This document shows, in pieces, positions 1-7,600 of a stretch of DNA of 64,000 bases; position 1 is the first letter of the stretch, and each line of letters begins with the position of its first letter. Origin of the DNA: an uncultured Eubacteriales bacterium. Its GTDB lineage: Bacteria > Bacillota > Clostridia > Oscillospirales > CAG-382. A program made the translations under genes and the position numbers. Under the pieces are notes generated by a model, which was not told where the DNA came from, searched no databases, and worked only from the letters and a program-made list of their open reading frames with translations. The DNA lies in assembly GCA_934444645.1 (NCBI GenBank), contig CAKSCV010000007.1, positions 1-64,000 on the forward strand. Direction: 5' to 3'.

Positions 1-97
1 GCAAGAATTTTCTTAAACATAAATATGAAACACATCCTTTTTCTTTTTTCGGATAATATTATTTTACCACAAAGGAGGCATATCTGTAAATAGTCGA

Positions 98-130
98 ATT
101 TCACAAATATTTAAAAAGTATTTGTGAAAT
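98..130. repeat. AT-rich perfect hairpin at window start
   Basis: A 12-bp inverted repeat (98-109 against 119-130, arm ATTTCACAAATA) with a 9-nt loop. Positions 1-97 are AT-rich and hold a ribosome-site-like AAAGGAGG at 71-78 with no start codon after it. I see no gene in 1-280. The hairpin lies just before the array of GC-rich hairpins at 142-275 and could be a terminator or the remains of a leader. Confidence 0.5.
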
Positions 131-141
131 ATTACCAATTT

Positions 142-275
142 GCACGTGGGACGTGCTGCCCCGAATGGGGCAAAAATTTTCCATAAGATGGAAAGAATCG
201 CCGCCAAGGGCGGCGACCGGTTGCCGCAGGCAACAAAAAAGGCGGCATAGCCGCCGGAAGAAGCCGCGGAGCGGC
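142..275. repeat. Array of seven short perfect hairpins, left flank of LIR-A
   Basis: Seven distinct hairpins follow each other with gaps of 0-12 nt: GCACGT/ACGTGC (142-156), TGCCCC/GGGGCA (157-172), TTTCCA/TGGAAA (178-194), CGCCGCC/GGCGGCG (199-215), GTTGCC/GGCAAC (220-234), GGCGGC/GCCGCC (241-255) and GCCGC/GCGGC (263-275). The stems differ from each other, so this is not a tandem copy of one unit. Loops are short (2-5 nt). Similar arrays flank LIR-B and LIR-C. Confidence 0.8.
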
Positions 276-279
276 AAAA

Positions 280-1574
280 GGATTTAATTGGATTGCACGA
301 ATTTGTAGTTTTGTATGCTGATTCGAGGTTTGGAGAACCTCGGAGCTTCCTTAAAAAGGTTTTAATTGTTGCGGTGCGAAGCTGCGGCTGCGGTATGCTG
401 ATTCGAGGTTTGCAGAACCTCGAAGCTCCCTGCAAAGGGGACGTTTTTACGTTCTTTTTGCGTCGTGCAAAAAGAATCAAAAAGCATGCTCGGACGTGCA
501 AAAAGTTGCCGGTGGCAAGTTTTTGTGCGTCGGAGACCGCCGAAACAGGGAGAATTGCGAACGGACGTGAGCAAGGCGACCATGTTTCAAGGAGATTGAG
601 GTTTGCGAACCTCTGGACTCCGGGGACGATTCAAAGCTCTGCCGGAATTTATTTGGCAGAAACCTCCGACGGCACGTGCCGAAACCGGTTTTGCTCACAA
701 AACGGCGGCGAAAAGGCTTTGAATCGGTGCGAAAGGGTTACCGTAGTGCAGACGCAAGACTGATGTTTTTCGAAAAAGGATTGTTTTACTGCAAGCTTAC
801 AGTAGGTTTTTGCAGATGAAATTTGTAGCTGCGCGTTAGCTTTGGTGCGGTGGAAAGTTGGAGTTTTGGTGTGCTTAAAAAGCTTTTCTTTATCGGATAG
901 CTTTGTATGAGCTGAAAAAAACAGCCCTTTTCCGCAAACCAAAAGTTTTCCATTTACAGAAAACTTTACGAACTTCACTCAAAGCCGTTTTTTACGCACA
1001 AAAACCTCTTTTGCATGTGCCTTTCTTCGCTGTCGGCAAAAAATTCCCATTTTCACAAACCAAAAGCCTTTCTTTATGCACAAACCTTTCCTTATTCCCA
1101 CCCAAAGCAATCCTTTTCCACCCTCCGCTGCCCATTCGCACCACCCTTAACCTACTGTTTGCAAAGAATACAGCTGTTCTTTTGCTCTTCGCTCTAATTT
1201 TGTGCTGTAAAGCCCGAACCTCGCACCGATTCAAATCATTGCCGGCGATACCCGGAAACTTGCAGTTTTCAGCATAGCCGGTTACCTGATGAATGCCAGT
1301 CATTTCAGAAAAAATCACGTATCGACCGGCGATTTGAATCGAGGTCGCAGGACGGAGTCCCGCGTGCTTTTTGGTTACTTTTTGCACGATGCAAAAAGTG
1401 ACAACCCGTTCTCCCTCGCAGGAAGCTTCGAGGTTTTGCAAACCTCGAATCAACGCACTGCAGCCGCAGCTTCGCACCGCAACAATTAAAACCTCTTATA
1501 AAGGAAGCTTCGAGGTTTTGCAAACCTCGAAACAGCATACACAAACAACAAACTCATGCAATCCAATTAAATCC
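280..1574 (-). repeat. LIR-A: long palindromic non-coding element, copy A
   Basis: The first and last roughly 220 bp are imperfect inverted copies of each other. Both ends carry GGATTTAATTGGATTGCA (280-297, and complement at 1557-1574), followed by one or two roughly 80-bp modules with a CGAGGTT/AACCTCG hairpin. The interior (about 500-1370) is mostly unique to each arm and ends in A/T-rich stretches. The same element occurs at 19502-20910 and 25409-26672 in the opposite orientation. Open frames up to 160 codons exist on both strands but are not conserved in frame between copies, have no credible ribosome sites, and mirror each other because the DNA is palindromic. No transposase is encoded. 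I call it non-coding; it could be a non-autonomous mobile element or a large structured RNA. Confidence 0.75.
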
Positions 1575-1698
1575 TTCCGCCGCCCCCAGCGGCATCTTTT
1601 CGGCGGTCTCCGACGCACAAAAACTTGCCACCGGCAACTTTTTGCACGTCCGAGCAGCATTCCCGGCGGCTATGCCGCCTTTTTTGCTGTCAAGCAGC
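1575..1698. repeat. Short-hairpin flank, right side of LIR-A
   Basis: This continues the pattern of short palindromes, for example GGCGGC/GCCGCC with loop TAT near 1664-1678 and a TTTTTTGCTG/CAGCAAAAAA hairpin at about 1680-1705. The second abuts the terminator of the solute-binding protein gene. Part of the stretch (TTGCC-ACC-GGCAA near 1625) also occurs in inverted form inside the left arm of LIR-A near 506-525. Confidence 0.55.
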
Positions 1699-1730
1699 AA
1701 AAAAAGAGCCGCCGCGGCTGCGGCAGCTCT
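1699..1730 (-). terminator. Intrinsic terminator of the solute-binding protein gene
   Basis: On the minus strand a 10-bp GC-rich stem (GAGCTGCCGC with GCGGCGGCTC, one G-U pair) with a 4-nt loop is followed by seven T. It starts 24 bp after the stop codon at 1755. Confidence 0.85.
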
Positions 1731-1754
1731 TGAACAGATGCTTCAATTTTCAGA

Positions 1755-3224
1755 TTAAAGTCCGCCGTAATCGGCATTGAACTCTTCCACCGCTTTTCTT
1801 GCGGAGGATTCGCGTGCCGCATAGAACGACGAGAAATCGCGCGTGGTGGTTTTGGAAAGGTCGCGGCCGACCGACTGCAAAGGACCGCCGGCAACGTAGC
1901 CGATATCATAAATGATGCTGTCCTTGATGAGATCCATCATTTCTTCGGATTCTTCATCGCGCGCATACTTGGATTTGAGCGACTTTTCGTAGAATGCCGG
2001 GATAACGTCTCTGTGACCGTAGGCGGCGAGCGCTTCGGTGATGGCACCGGTGCGGTTGACATCCGAAACGCTTATCGGAATGACAATGAGCGGAGCCGCG
2101 CCGTTGATGGCGGTGGAGTAGTCGTCGTTTTCGTCAAACTTCGGATACGGAATGATACCGAAATCGTCGTCCATGTTGCGAAGTCCCTGTGCCGAGCCGA
2201 GACCGCCGGAGGTCATCATCGCACGTCCCGATTCAAAAATGCCCGGGCCGGTGTAATTGATATTGCCTTCGGTGAACTGCAAGAAGCAGGCTTCGTTGTT
2301 CATCAAGCTGAAGAACTCGTCGAAGATCTCCACCGTTTTGTTGGAATATAACGTTAACTCCAACGCGCCTTCGTCGTTTTTGTCGTAAATCTTTTGACCG
2401 CCGGCATACAGCACATTGATCGGTGCTGCCCATTCGCCGGTGGTAAAGCCGAACTGATCGTCTTCAGGCTTCATTACGCCGTCACCGTTGAGGTCGGCAC
2501 TGCCCTTTTTGGCGTAGTAAGCGAATTCATCGAATGTCCAATCGCCGTCTTTTACCGTTTCGTAGGGATAATCAAAGCCCTTTTCGTCAAAGATACGTTT
2601 GTTGAACAGCAAACACATGGCACTCGACAGACCGGACAGCGAAATGTCGCCGTCGAGAACGTACAGCTTTCCGTTGACGGTGCAGTTGTCGTTGATGTTC
2701 TTCGACCACCACGGCATATCCATATGAATGGTGGAAATGTCATGAATGTTGTAACCGGCGCCCTGCACGGCATAGGCAAAGGCAGCACGGGAGTGTGCAA
2801 AAATAACGTCGTAAGCGTCGTCGCCGGCGAGGATCGAGTTTAATGCGTCGGTGTCGTAGTTGGAGTGAGAGGATTCGGAAGCGGAAATGGTGATGCCGTA
2901 CTTTTCTTCGACGTTCTTGTTGCGGCGGTAGATAGCGTCGTCGACGATATCCTCTTGGCCTTCCTCGAAATACTGGGAGTTCAAGTTTCCTTTGCGCACG
3001 AGAATGCGGTAATTGTAGCCGTCGTAGGTTTCTTTGGACAGCACCGCGTCATAATCGATATTTTCGGAATCGGAAGATGTACCGGTGTCGCCGGTACCAG
3101 TCTGCTCGGTGGGAGCTTTGGGTGTGTCGGAGCCGGAACCGGAAGGCGTTTCTTTTTTGTCGCACGCGGCGAAAGAAAGAACCAAACCGGCCACGAGCAA
3201 TGCGGTAAGTACTTTTTTGAGCAT
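1755..3224 (-). CDS. Extracellular solute-binding lipoprotein (ABC sugar-type)
   Basis: A 489-residue protein with a lipoprotein signal: K3-K4, a hydrophobic stretch 5-20 and lipobox FAAC with Cys21 as the likely lipidated residue. A Ser/Gly/Thr-rich linker (about 25-55) follows, then a type 1 extracellular solute-binding fold, recognisable from the 'LNGDGVMKPEDDQFGF' region and the Trp/Gly-rich binding segments. Such proteins capture oligosaccharides at the outer membrane face for an ABC importer. No permease or ATPase genes are adjacent, so the partner transporter must be elsewhere. The ATG has an AAAGGAGG site, and a SigA promoter lies at 3252-3280. It is monocistronic, ending in a strong terminator beside LIR-A. 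The substrate cannot be told from sequence. Confidence 0.85.
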   Translation of the reverse strand: MLKKVLTALLVAGLVLSFAACDKKETPSGSGSDTPKAPTEQTGTGDTGTSSDSENIDYDAVLSKETYDGYNYRILVRKGNLNSQYFEEGQEDIVDDAIYRRNKNVEEKYGITISASESSHSNYDTDALNSILAGDDAYDVIFAHSRAAFAYAVQGAGYNIHDISTIHMDMPWWSKNINDNCTVNGKLYVLDGDISLSGLSSAMCLLFNKRIFDEKGFDYPYETVKDGDWTFDEFAYYAKKGSADLNGDGVMKPEDDQFGFTTGEWAAPINVLYAGGQKIYDKNDEGALELTLYSNKTVEIFDEFFSLMNNEACFLQFTEGNINYTGPGIFESGRAMMTSGGLGSAQGLRNMDDDFGIIPYPKFDENDDYSTAINGAAPLIVIPISVSDVNRTGAITEALAAYGHRDVIPAFYEKSLKSKYARDEESEEMMDLIKDSIIYDIGYVAGGPLQSVGRDLSKTTTRDFSSFYAARESSARKAVEEFNADYGGL

Positions 3225-3251
3225 AATGTGCCTCCTTTTTCAGATAGCACT

Positions 3252-3280
3252 ATTTTACCATAAAAACGGCTTTCTGTAAA
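3252..3280 (-). promoter_or_regulatory. SigA-type promoter of the solute-binding protein gene
   Basis: Minus strand TTTACA (3275-3280), a 17-bp spacer and TAAAAT (3252-3257), about 28 bp before the ATG. Confidence 0.7.
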
Positions 3281-3378
3281 GGTGCATTTTCCACAAAATC
3301 GACAGGCCGTTTTACAGCAAAATGCCAAATTGCAAAGACGAACCGCGAAAACTATGCATTTTTGGCAGATGTTTCCGG

Positions 3379-5040
3379 CTATCGGCAGAGAAGGTATCCT
3401 TCGACGGAAAGATTCCGCAGCTTATTGGAAGAACCGTCATAATCAAAGTTGATGCGAAACGGCACAAAATCGATGTTTTCGGCGATCGGATACGGCGGCA
3501 GAGTAAGATCGTCGTAATATCTTTCGCCGTAGGTGTCAAATAACGTCCCGGAATACGTGTTAAACGCTTGATAGGGAATGCTGTATTCCGTTCCGTCGGA
3601 AGCGGTGAAGCGGAGATTCTTGCCCGAGTTGTCTTCGATCCGCAGGTATATGTGCTTGATAAAGGCATACTCCGCAATGTCCATGCCGTCGTCCAGCATT
3701 ACACCTTTATAATTACACCAAACGAAGTCGTATTGCGCATCCGGCCGGTCGAATCCGAAATTGGCTTTCACACCGACACTTGTCAGATAAGAAGGAAGAT
3801 TATCGGAATAACTGTTCAGATAATCATACGCTTCGGTGATTTTCTGTTTGGCTTGTTCGGGTAAATCGTCCTTTTGGACGATTTTTCCGTTTTCGAACAT
3901 ACCGTTTTCGCGCAGAACCTGCTTGAGTGCCGCGCTTTGCTGCCATAACGGCAGATTCACGACGTTGAGCGGCGTTACCGTAAGAACGATTACCAAAACG
4001 GCGGAAAAACCGAGTGCGTGCGAAATGCCGATTTTCCGCACGAACGAGCCGACCGCTATGGCCAGCGTGATGGCCATGAAAAGAAGCAGCACCATACGCG
4101 ACAGCGTCAAACCGTAGTAATAGATGCGCACACCGACGGCGATACCCTGCATAAGCAGTACCGGAAGCATCAATAGTCCGCCGAAGCGGCGGAAAAACCG
4201 CGCAAGCGGCTGTGAAGGCGCAAACACGCTGACGGCAAACAGGTTAAATAGGTACAGCATATCGGCCATGACGGTATAGGAATTGACGCCGCCGTCCGGC
4301 AGATGGAGCGAACAGGCGATTTTGATGAGATACAGATACAAAATGCCGAGTAACAGCAGAAAAATCGGCAATTCCGCATAGGCAAACACGACTTTGTAGG
4401 CTTTGCTCGGTGTGCGTTCTTCGGAAGCCGGTTCGCCAAAAACCGGAATGCCGGATAAGAAGACAAACACGCTTAAATCAAACGCAATGACAAGCAGCGC
4501 AAGCGGTATGTTTGAGCCGTAATAGCTGCCGAGCACCAATTCGCAGAAAGCGGTATAACAGCCGGATGAGCCGAGCCATACGACAAGACCCGTGCCGCAA
4601 GCCGTGAAAGCCGCGTGCACCAAAGCGGCTGCCGCGCGCAGGTTTTCATCGTCTTTTATGAGTAACCGCACGGCGAAAAGCACAGCTGCAGCGGCAAGTC
4701 CGCACATGCCGACGGTCACATAGACCTGAATTTTGGCGATAAATAACAACCCGAACGACACTGCGATCAAAAGGCTGGTTGCGATATAGGCGGCAAGATA
4801 TCGTGCGCGGCTGCCATCCGAGATGGCGCTCTTTTCGTGCCACAGCTCACACGCAAGAAACAAAAATGCGCCGAGGCCTGCCGAAAACAGACTGTATTTC
4901 GTAACATTATTTGTTTCTCCGAAAATCATAATAAAGCTGATGACGGACGTGAGAAGCACGCACGCGCTTGTACAGGGAAACCGGCGCACGGAATAAGCGG
5001 AATTTTTGAAGAAAGCGACTAATTTTTCTCTTGTTTTCAT
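3379..5040 (-). CDS. Polytopic membrane protein, DUF4153-like
   Basis: A 553-residue protein with about 11 hydrophobic segments spread over residues 25-370, then a soluble C-terminal domain of about 180 residues rich in Asp, Tyr and Asn. The centre (FAYAELPIFLLLLGILYLYL) resembles the DUF4153 family of uncharacterised membrane proteins; function is unknown. I chose the ATG at 5040 over an upstream one because AAAGGG lies 8 nt before it and because the promoter at 5086-5114 leaves little room for an earlier start. It is a single-gene unit between the solute-binding protein gene and the divergent lipoprotein gene. The family assignment is from memory of the motif pattern, not a search. Confidence 0.65.
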   Translation of the reverse strand: MKTREKLVAFFKNSAYSVRRFPCTSACVLLTSVISFIMIFGETNNVTKYSLFSAGLGAFLFLACELWHEKSAISDGSRARYLAAYIATSLLIAVSFGLLFIAKIQVYVTVGMCGLAAAAVLFAVRLLIKDDENLRAAAALVHAAFTACGTGLVVWLGSSGCYTAFCELVLGSYYGSNIPLALLVIAFDLSVFVFLSGIPVFGEPASEERTPSKAYKVVFAYAELPIFLLLLGILYLYLIKIACSLHLPDGGVNSYTVMADMLYLFNLFAVSVFAPSQPLARFFRRFGGLLMLPVLLMQGIAVGVRIYYYGLTLSRMVLLLFMAITLAIAVGSFVRKIGISHALGFSAVLVIVLTVTPLNVVNLPLWQQSAALKQVLRENGMFENGKIVQKDDLPEQAKQKITEAYDYLNSYSDNLPSYLTSVGVKANFGFDRPDAQYDFVWCNYKGVMLDDGMDIAEYAFIKHIYLRIEDNSGKNLRFTASDGTEYSIPYQAFNTYSGTLFDTYGERYYDDLTLPPYPIAENIDFVPFRINFDYDGSSNKLRNLSVEGYLLCR

Positions 5041-5085
5041 GGTACAAACCCTTTCATGAAAATTTGAAACGGATTTCATATTTTC

Positions 5086-5114
5086 ATTATAAAGGAAAAT
5101 GACAGCCGGGTCAA
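5086..5114 (-). promoter_or_regulatory. SigA-type promoter of the DUF4153-like gene
   Basis: Minus strand TTGACC (5109-5114), a 17-bp spacer and TATAAT (5086-5091). Confidence 0.75.
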
Positions 5115-5268
5115 CCGTATTTTGCCGAATTAAGAAAATGTTAAAAGCTTTTTCTGTATTTTGACAGGTATTTGTGCGTTGCTGCCGTTCACACTAAAAA
5201 CGGCGTTTCAAAGAACGCAGCCGCACGGAAGCTTCTTTGAAATGCATGAAAAGAAAGGAAATCCATGC

Positions 5269-5607
5269 ATGAAAAAGATAAAAATGACAGTTATAATTCT
5301 CTTGTGTTTTGCGGCAGCTTTGCTTCTTGCCTCCTGCGGCGGAAACAAAAATCCGACCACCGGCACAAACGATAATACCATCGGCACGGGCGCGCGCGGC
5401 ATGACCGGCAGCACCGGCTCCGGCACAAGCACGGCCGGCAACGGCACTGCTACCGATTACGGCAGCGGCACGGGCGGCGCGGTCGGCGGTGCCGTCGATG
5501 AAGCCGCACGCGGCGTGGCGGATGCGGCGCGGGATGCGGCGGATGCAGTCGGCGATGCGATGGATGACACGGCTCGTCCCGGTGCCGGAAACACAACGGG
5601 CAAGTAA
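5269..5607 (+). CDS. Small Gly/Thr-rich lipoprotein of unknown function
   Basis: 112 residues. Lys-rich start, hydrophobic 7-21 and lipobox LASC place the lipidated Cys at residue 23. The mature part is low complexity: Gly/Thr/Ser-rich to about residue 70, then an Ala/Asp/Arg-rich amphipathic stretch with repeated 'DAARDAADAVGDA' character that could form a helix. The ATG at 5269 has AAAGGA 9 nt upstream; a longer frame starting at 5161 lacks a ribosome site. A strong terminator follows at 5642. No recognisable family; it probably sits on the cell surface. Confidence 0.7.
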   Translation: MKKIKMTVIILLCFAAALLLASCGGNKNPTTGTNDNTIGTGARGMTGSTGSGTSTAGNGTATDYGSGTGGAVGGAVDEAARGVADAARDAADAVGDAMDDTARPGAGNTTGK

Positions 5608-5641
5608 GCGTTTCGTTTATGTAAGCTTGTGTGAAAAGAAA

Positions 5642-5681
5642 CCCGACAGGCGCTTGCGGAGTGCCTGTCGGGCATTTTTTT
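5642..5681 (+). terminator. Intrinsic terminator after the small lipoprotein gene
   Basis: A 10-bp perfect stem CCCGACAGGC (5642-5651) with GCCTGTCGGG (5663-5672), then a run of seven T. Confidence 0.9.
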
Positions 5682-5701
5682 CGGCAATCCTTAAGAAACA
5701 C

Positions 5702-5730
5702 TTGACAAACTACCGTTCGGAAGCTACAAT
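5702..5730 (+). promoter_or_regulatory. SigA-type promoter of the tetR-like gene
   Basis: Consensus TTGACA (5702-5707), a 17-bp spacer and TACAAT (5725-5730). The transcript would start about 25 bp before the ATG at 5765. The short leader is where a TetR protein would be expected to autoregulate, though I see no clear palindrome. Confidence 0.8.
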
Positions 5731-5764
5731 GCTTTTGATATCACAAGTGCAGGGAGATTGCCGC

Positions 5765-6385
5765 ATGGAAAAAAACAATACGAAGCAAGCCATTTTGGAT
5801 ACGGCATTGGAGCTGTTTTCGGTGCAGGGTTTTGAAGCAGCGTCCGTTTCCCAGATTGCCGATGCCGTCGGCATTCGCAAGGCCTCTGTATACAGTCACT
5901 TCGGCAGCAAGCAGGAACTGTTGGAGGCATTGCAGGAACAGGTTTTGGAGAACTATCAAAAGCATTCTGTTTTTGCAAAGGCAGCCTGGGACGACCCTGC
6001 CTATACAAGGGATAAACAGGCGATGACGCCGGATGCCGTCATACAGATGCTTCAGAACCATGTGTATTATATTCTCCATGATCCGCAGATCTGCCGTGCG
6101 CGTAAAATGCTGACCATCGAGCAGTTTCGGAATCCGCAGTTAGCTGCACTGCAAACCAAGCAGAACTACACGGACGTCATGCACTATTGTACCGGACTGA
6201 TACGGTTTCTTATGGAGCAGGGAATGTTAATGCGCGGCGATGCCGAAATCATGGCAGCACAGTTTTGCCTGCCGATTTCTGCCTGGATCGGGCTCTGCGA
6301 CCGGGCTCCGGAGCGTGAGGCTGAGGTGATGACGCTTATGGAGCGGCATATCCGGCAGTTTTTCCGCATATATCAAGGACACTGA
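5765..6385 (+). CDS. TetR/AcrR-family transcriptional regulator
   Basis: 206 residues, the usual size for TetR repressors. The N-terminal DNA-binding domain (about 5-55) contains a classic helix-turn-helix ('IADAVGIRKASVYSHFGSK' region, about 28-46) and the typical start 'ILDTALELFSVQGFEAASV'. The helical C-terminal part would bind a ligand and dimerise. The ATG at 5765 has AGGGAG 8 nt upstream and follows a near-consensus promoter, so the longer upstream frame is not real. The GNAT-YoaP gene starts 89 bp downstream on the same strand and may be co-transcribed or regulated. Ligand unknown. Confidence 0.9.
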   Translation: MEKNNTKQAILDTALELFSVQGFEAASVSQIADAVGIRKASVYSHFGSKQELLEALQEQVLENYQKHSVFAKAAWDDPAYTRDKQAMTPDAVIQMLQNHVYYILHDPQICRARKMLTIEQFRNPQLAALQTKQNYTDVMHYCTGLIRFLMEQGMLMRGDAEIMAAQFCLPISAWIGLCDRAPEREAEVMTLMERHIRQFFRIYQGH

Positions 6386-6474
6386 CGCGTCCTGCGAGCA
6401 AGCCTGGCGCGCGTTTGCTTTTCACAGGGCGGTCCGGAAGGCACAGATCAAAAAACAAAGAAGAGGAAAGCCGT

Positions 6475-7248
6475 ATGAATTATCTTCGTATTACCAAAGA
6501 GAATATTGACAAGGAACATATTTGCTGCGCGATGAGCGGTAAGCAGAGTCTTACGAAAAAGGAATGGCTAAAAAAGCGCTTTGACGAGGGACTGGTTTTT
6601 TACCGCAGCCAAGAACGCGGCAAATGCTTTATCGAATATATCCCGGCAGAAAATGCATGGATTCCCTTAAAGGCAGACGGTTGGCTGTACATCAACTGCT
6701 TATGGGTCTCCGGCTCCATGAAGGGGCACGGGTATTCGAACGATTTGCTAAAGGAATGTATCCGCGATGCCAAAGCACAAGGCAAGAAAGGCGTTTGCAT
6801 TCTGTGTGCCGAGGGACGAAAACGGGAATTTCTTGCCGATCCGAAGTTTTTGGCTTATAAAGGCTTCCGGACAGCGGATGTTTCCGACTGCGGCATCAAC
6901 CTGATGTACCTGCCCCTTATACCGGAGGCAGCACCGCCGAAATTTAAGGAATGCGCCGTACATCCGGCGGTCAGGCAGAGCGGCTTTGTTCTTTATTATA
7001 CAGACCAATGTCCGTTTACGTACTATTGGGTGCCGAGGGTGGAAGAGACCGCCAAAAAGCACGGCATTTCGCTCAAGGTCATTCACATTACCGACAAAGA
7101 AGCCGCACAGAATGTGCCTGCGCCGGTCACGACCTATGCGTTGTTCCGGGACGGCCGGTTCTTGACGCAGAGCATTCAGTCGGATAAAAAGTTTCTGACC
7201 CTGGCAGGGATCACGGACCGGACGGATACAGCCGGAGAAAACGCATAG
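6475..7248 (+). CDS. GNAT acetyltransferase with C-terminal YoaP-like domain
   Basis: 257 residues. Residues 1-150 fit a GNAT N-acetyltransferase: the 'LWVSGSMKGHGYSNDLL' segment (about 77-93) is the acetyl-CoA-binding motif A region, though its glycine loop is altered (SMKGHGYS). Residues about 175-250 match the YoaP-like domain that is typically fused to GNATs, including the thioredoxin-like 'YYTDQCPFTYYW' stretch. The acetyl acceptor is unknown. The ATG at 6475 has AGAGGAAAG upstream. It is probably in one unit with the TetR gene, suggesting an inducible detoxification or small-molecule modification function (inference). Confidence 0.8.
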   Translation: MNYLRITKENIDKEHICCAMSGKQSLTKKEWLKKRFDEGLVFYRSQERGKCFIEYIPAENAWIPLKADGWLYINCLWVSGSMKGHGYSNDLLKECIRDAKAQGKKGVCILCAEGRKREFLADPKFLAYKGFRTADVSDCGINLMYLPLIPEAAPPKFKECAVHPAVRQSGFVLYYTDQCPFTYYWVPRVEETAKKHGISLKVIHITDKEAAQNVPAPVTTYALFRDGRFLTQSIQSDKKFLTLAGITDRTDTAGENA

Positions 7249-7600
7249 CATATTAGAAAGCAATCTGTTTTCGGCAAATCCTGCGTGACGATTCAAGCTG
7301 TACGTTCGCGGAAACCGGCGATAGCAGAGATTCCAAAAAATTTACAAATAAACGGAGAGTTTTTTTGTGCAGCGGCTTGAGAAAAAAAGCGTTCTGTGCT
7401 ATAATTTATCCGTGTTCGTGCGTCCTTTGCGATTGACAGCACGAATCCTTGAAAGCGGGATACAGCCCGAAGGTGCTGCAAAAGGCTGTCGGGTTATGCC
7501 GGCGGCGGAGCGGAAATGGTGTAAAAATGGTGTAACAGCCGCGATACCGAACGCTGAAGCTCCTTATAAATCAAGGAAAATCGAAGGAGAATGAGTCTAT
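7249..7600 (+). other. Intergenic region and ychF leader
   Basis: 352 bp without a credible gene. It holds the ychF promoter at 7377-7405 and a transcribed leader of about 190 nt. The leader has a direct repeat (ATGGTGTAA twice near 7518-7540) and weak GC-rich pairing (CCCGA with TCGGG near 7468-7493). I do not recognise a known riboswitch, T-box or small RNA in it. Confidence 0.5.
7377..7405 (+). promoter_or_regulatory. SigA-type promoter of ychF
   Basis: TTGAGA (7377-7382), a 17-bp spacer and TATAAT (7400-7405). Confidence 0.75.

Noticed and set aside
320..480. CRISPR array, considered because of regularly spaced repeats
   Set aside because: Units are 80 bp, repeated throughout with no unique spacers, and no cas genes are present.
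280..1574. LIR copies as ordinary insertion sequences
   Set aside because: No transposase frame, no clear target duplication seen, and internal hairpin modules are unlike simple terminal inverted repeats.
293..1733. Several overlapping open frames of 60-160 codons on both strands, also in the other two LIR copies
   Set aside because: They arise from the palindromic repeat, differ in frame and length between copies, lack ribosome sites, and the sequence varies in ways that keep stems and not codons.
7406..7600. Possible riboswitch or small RNA in the ychF leader
   Set aside because: Pairing is weak and nothing matches a known leader; listed only as an intergenic region.
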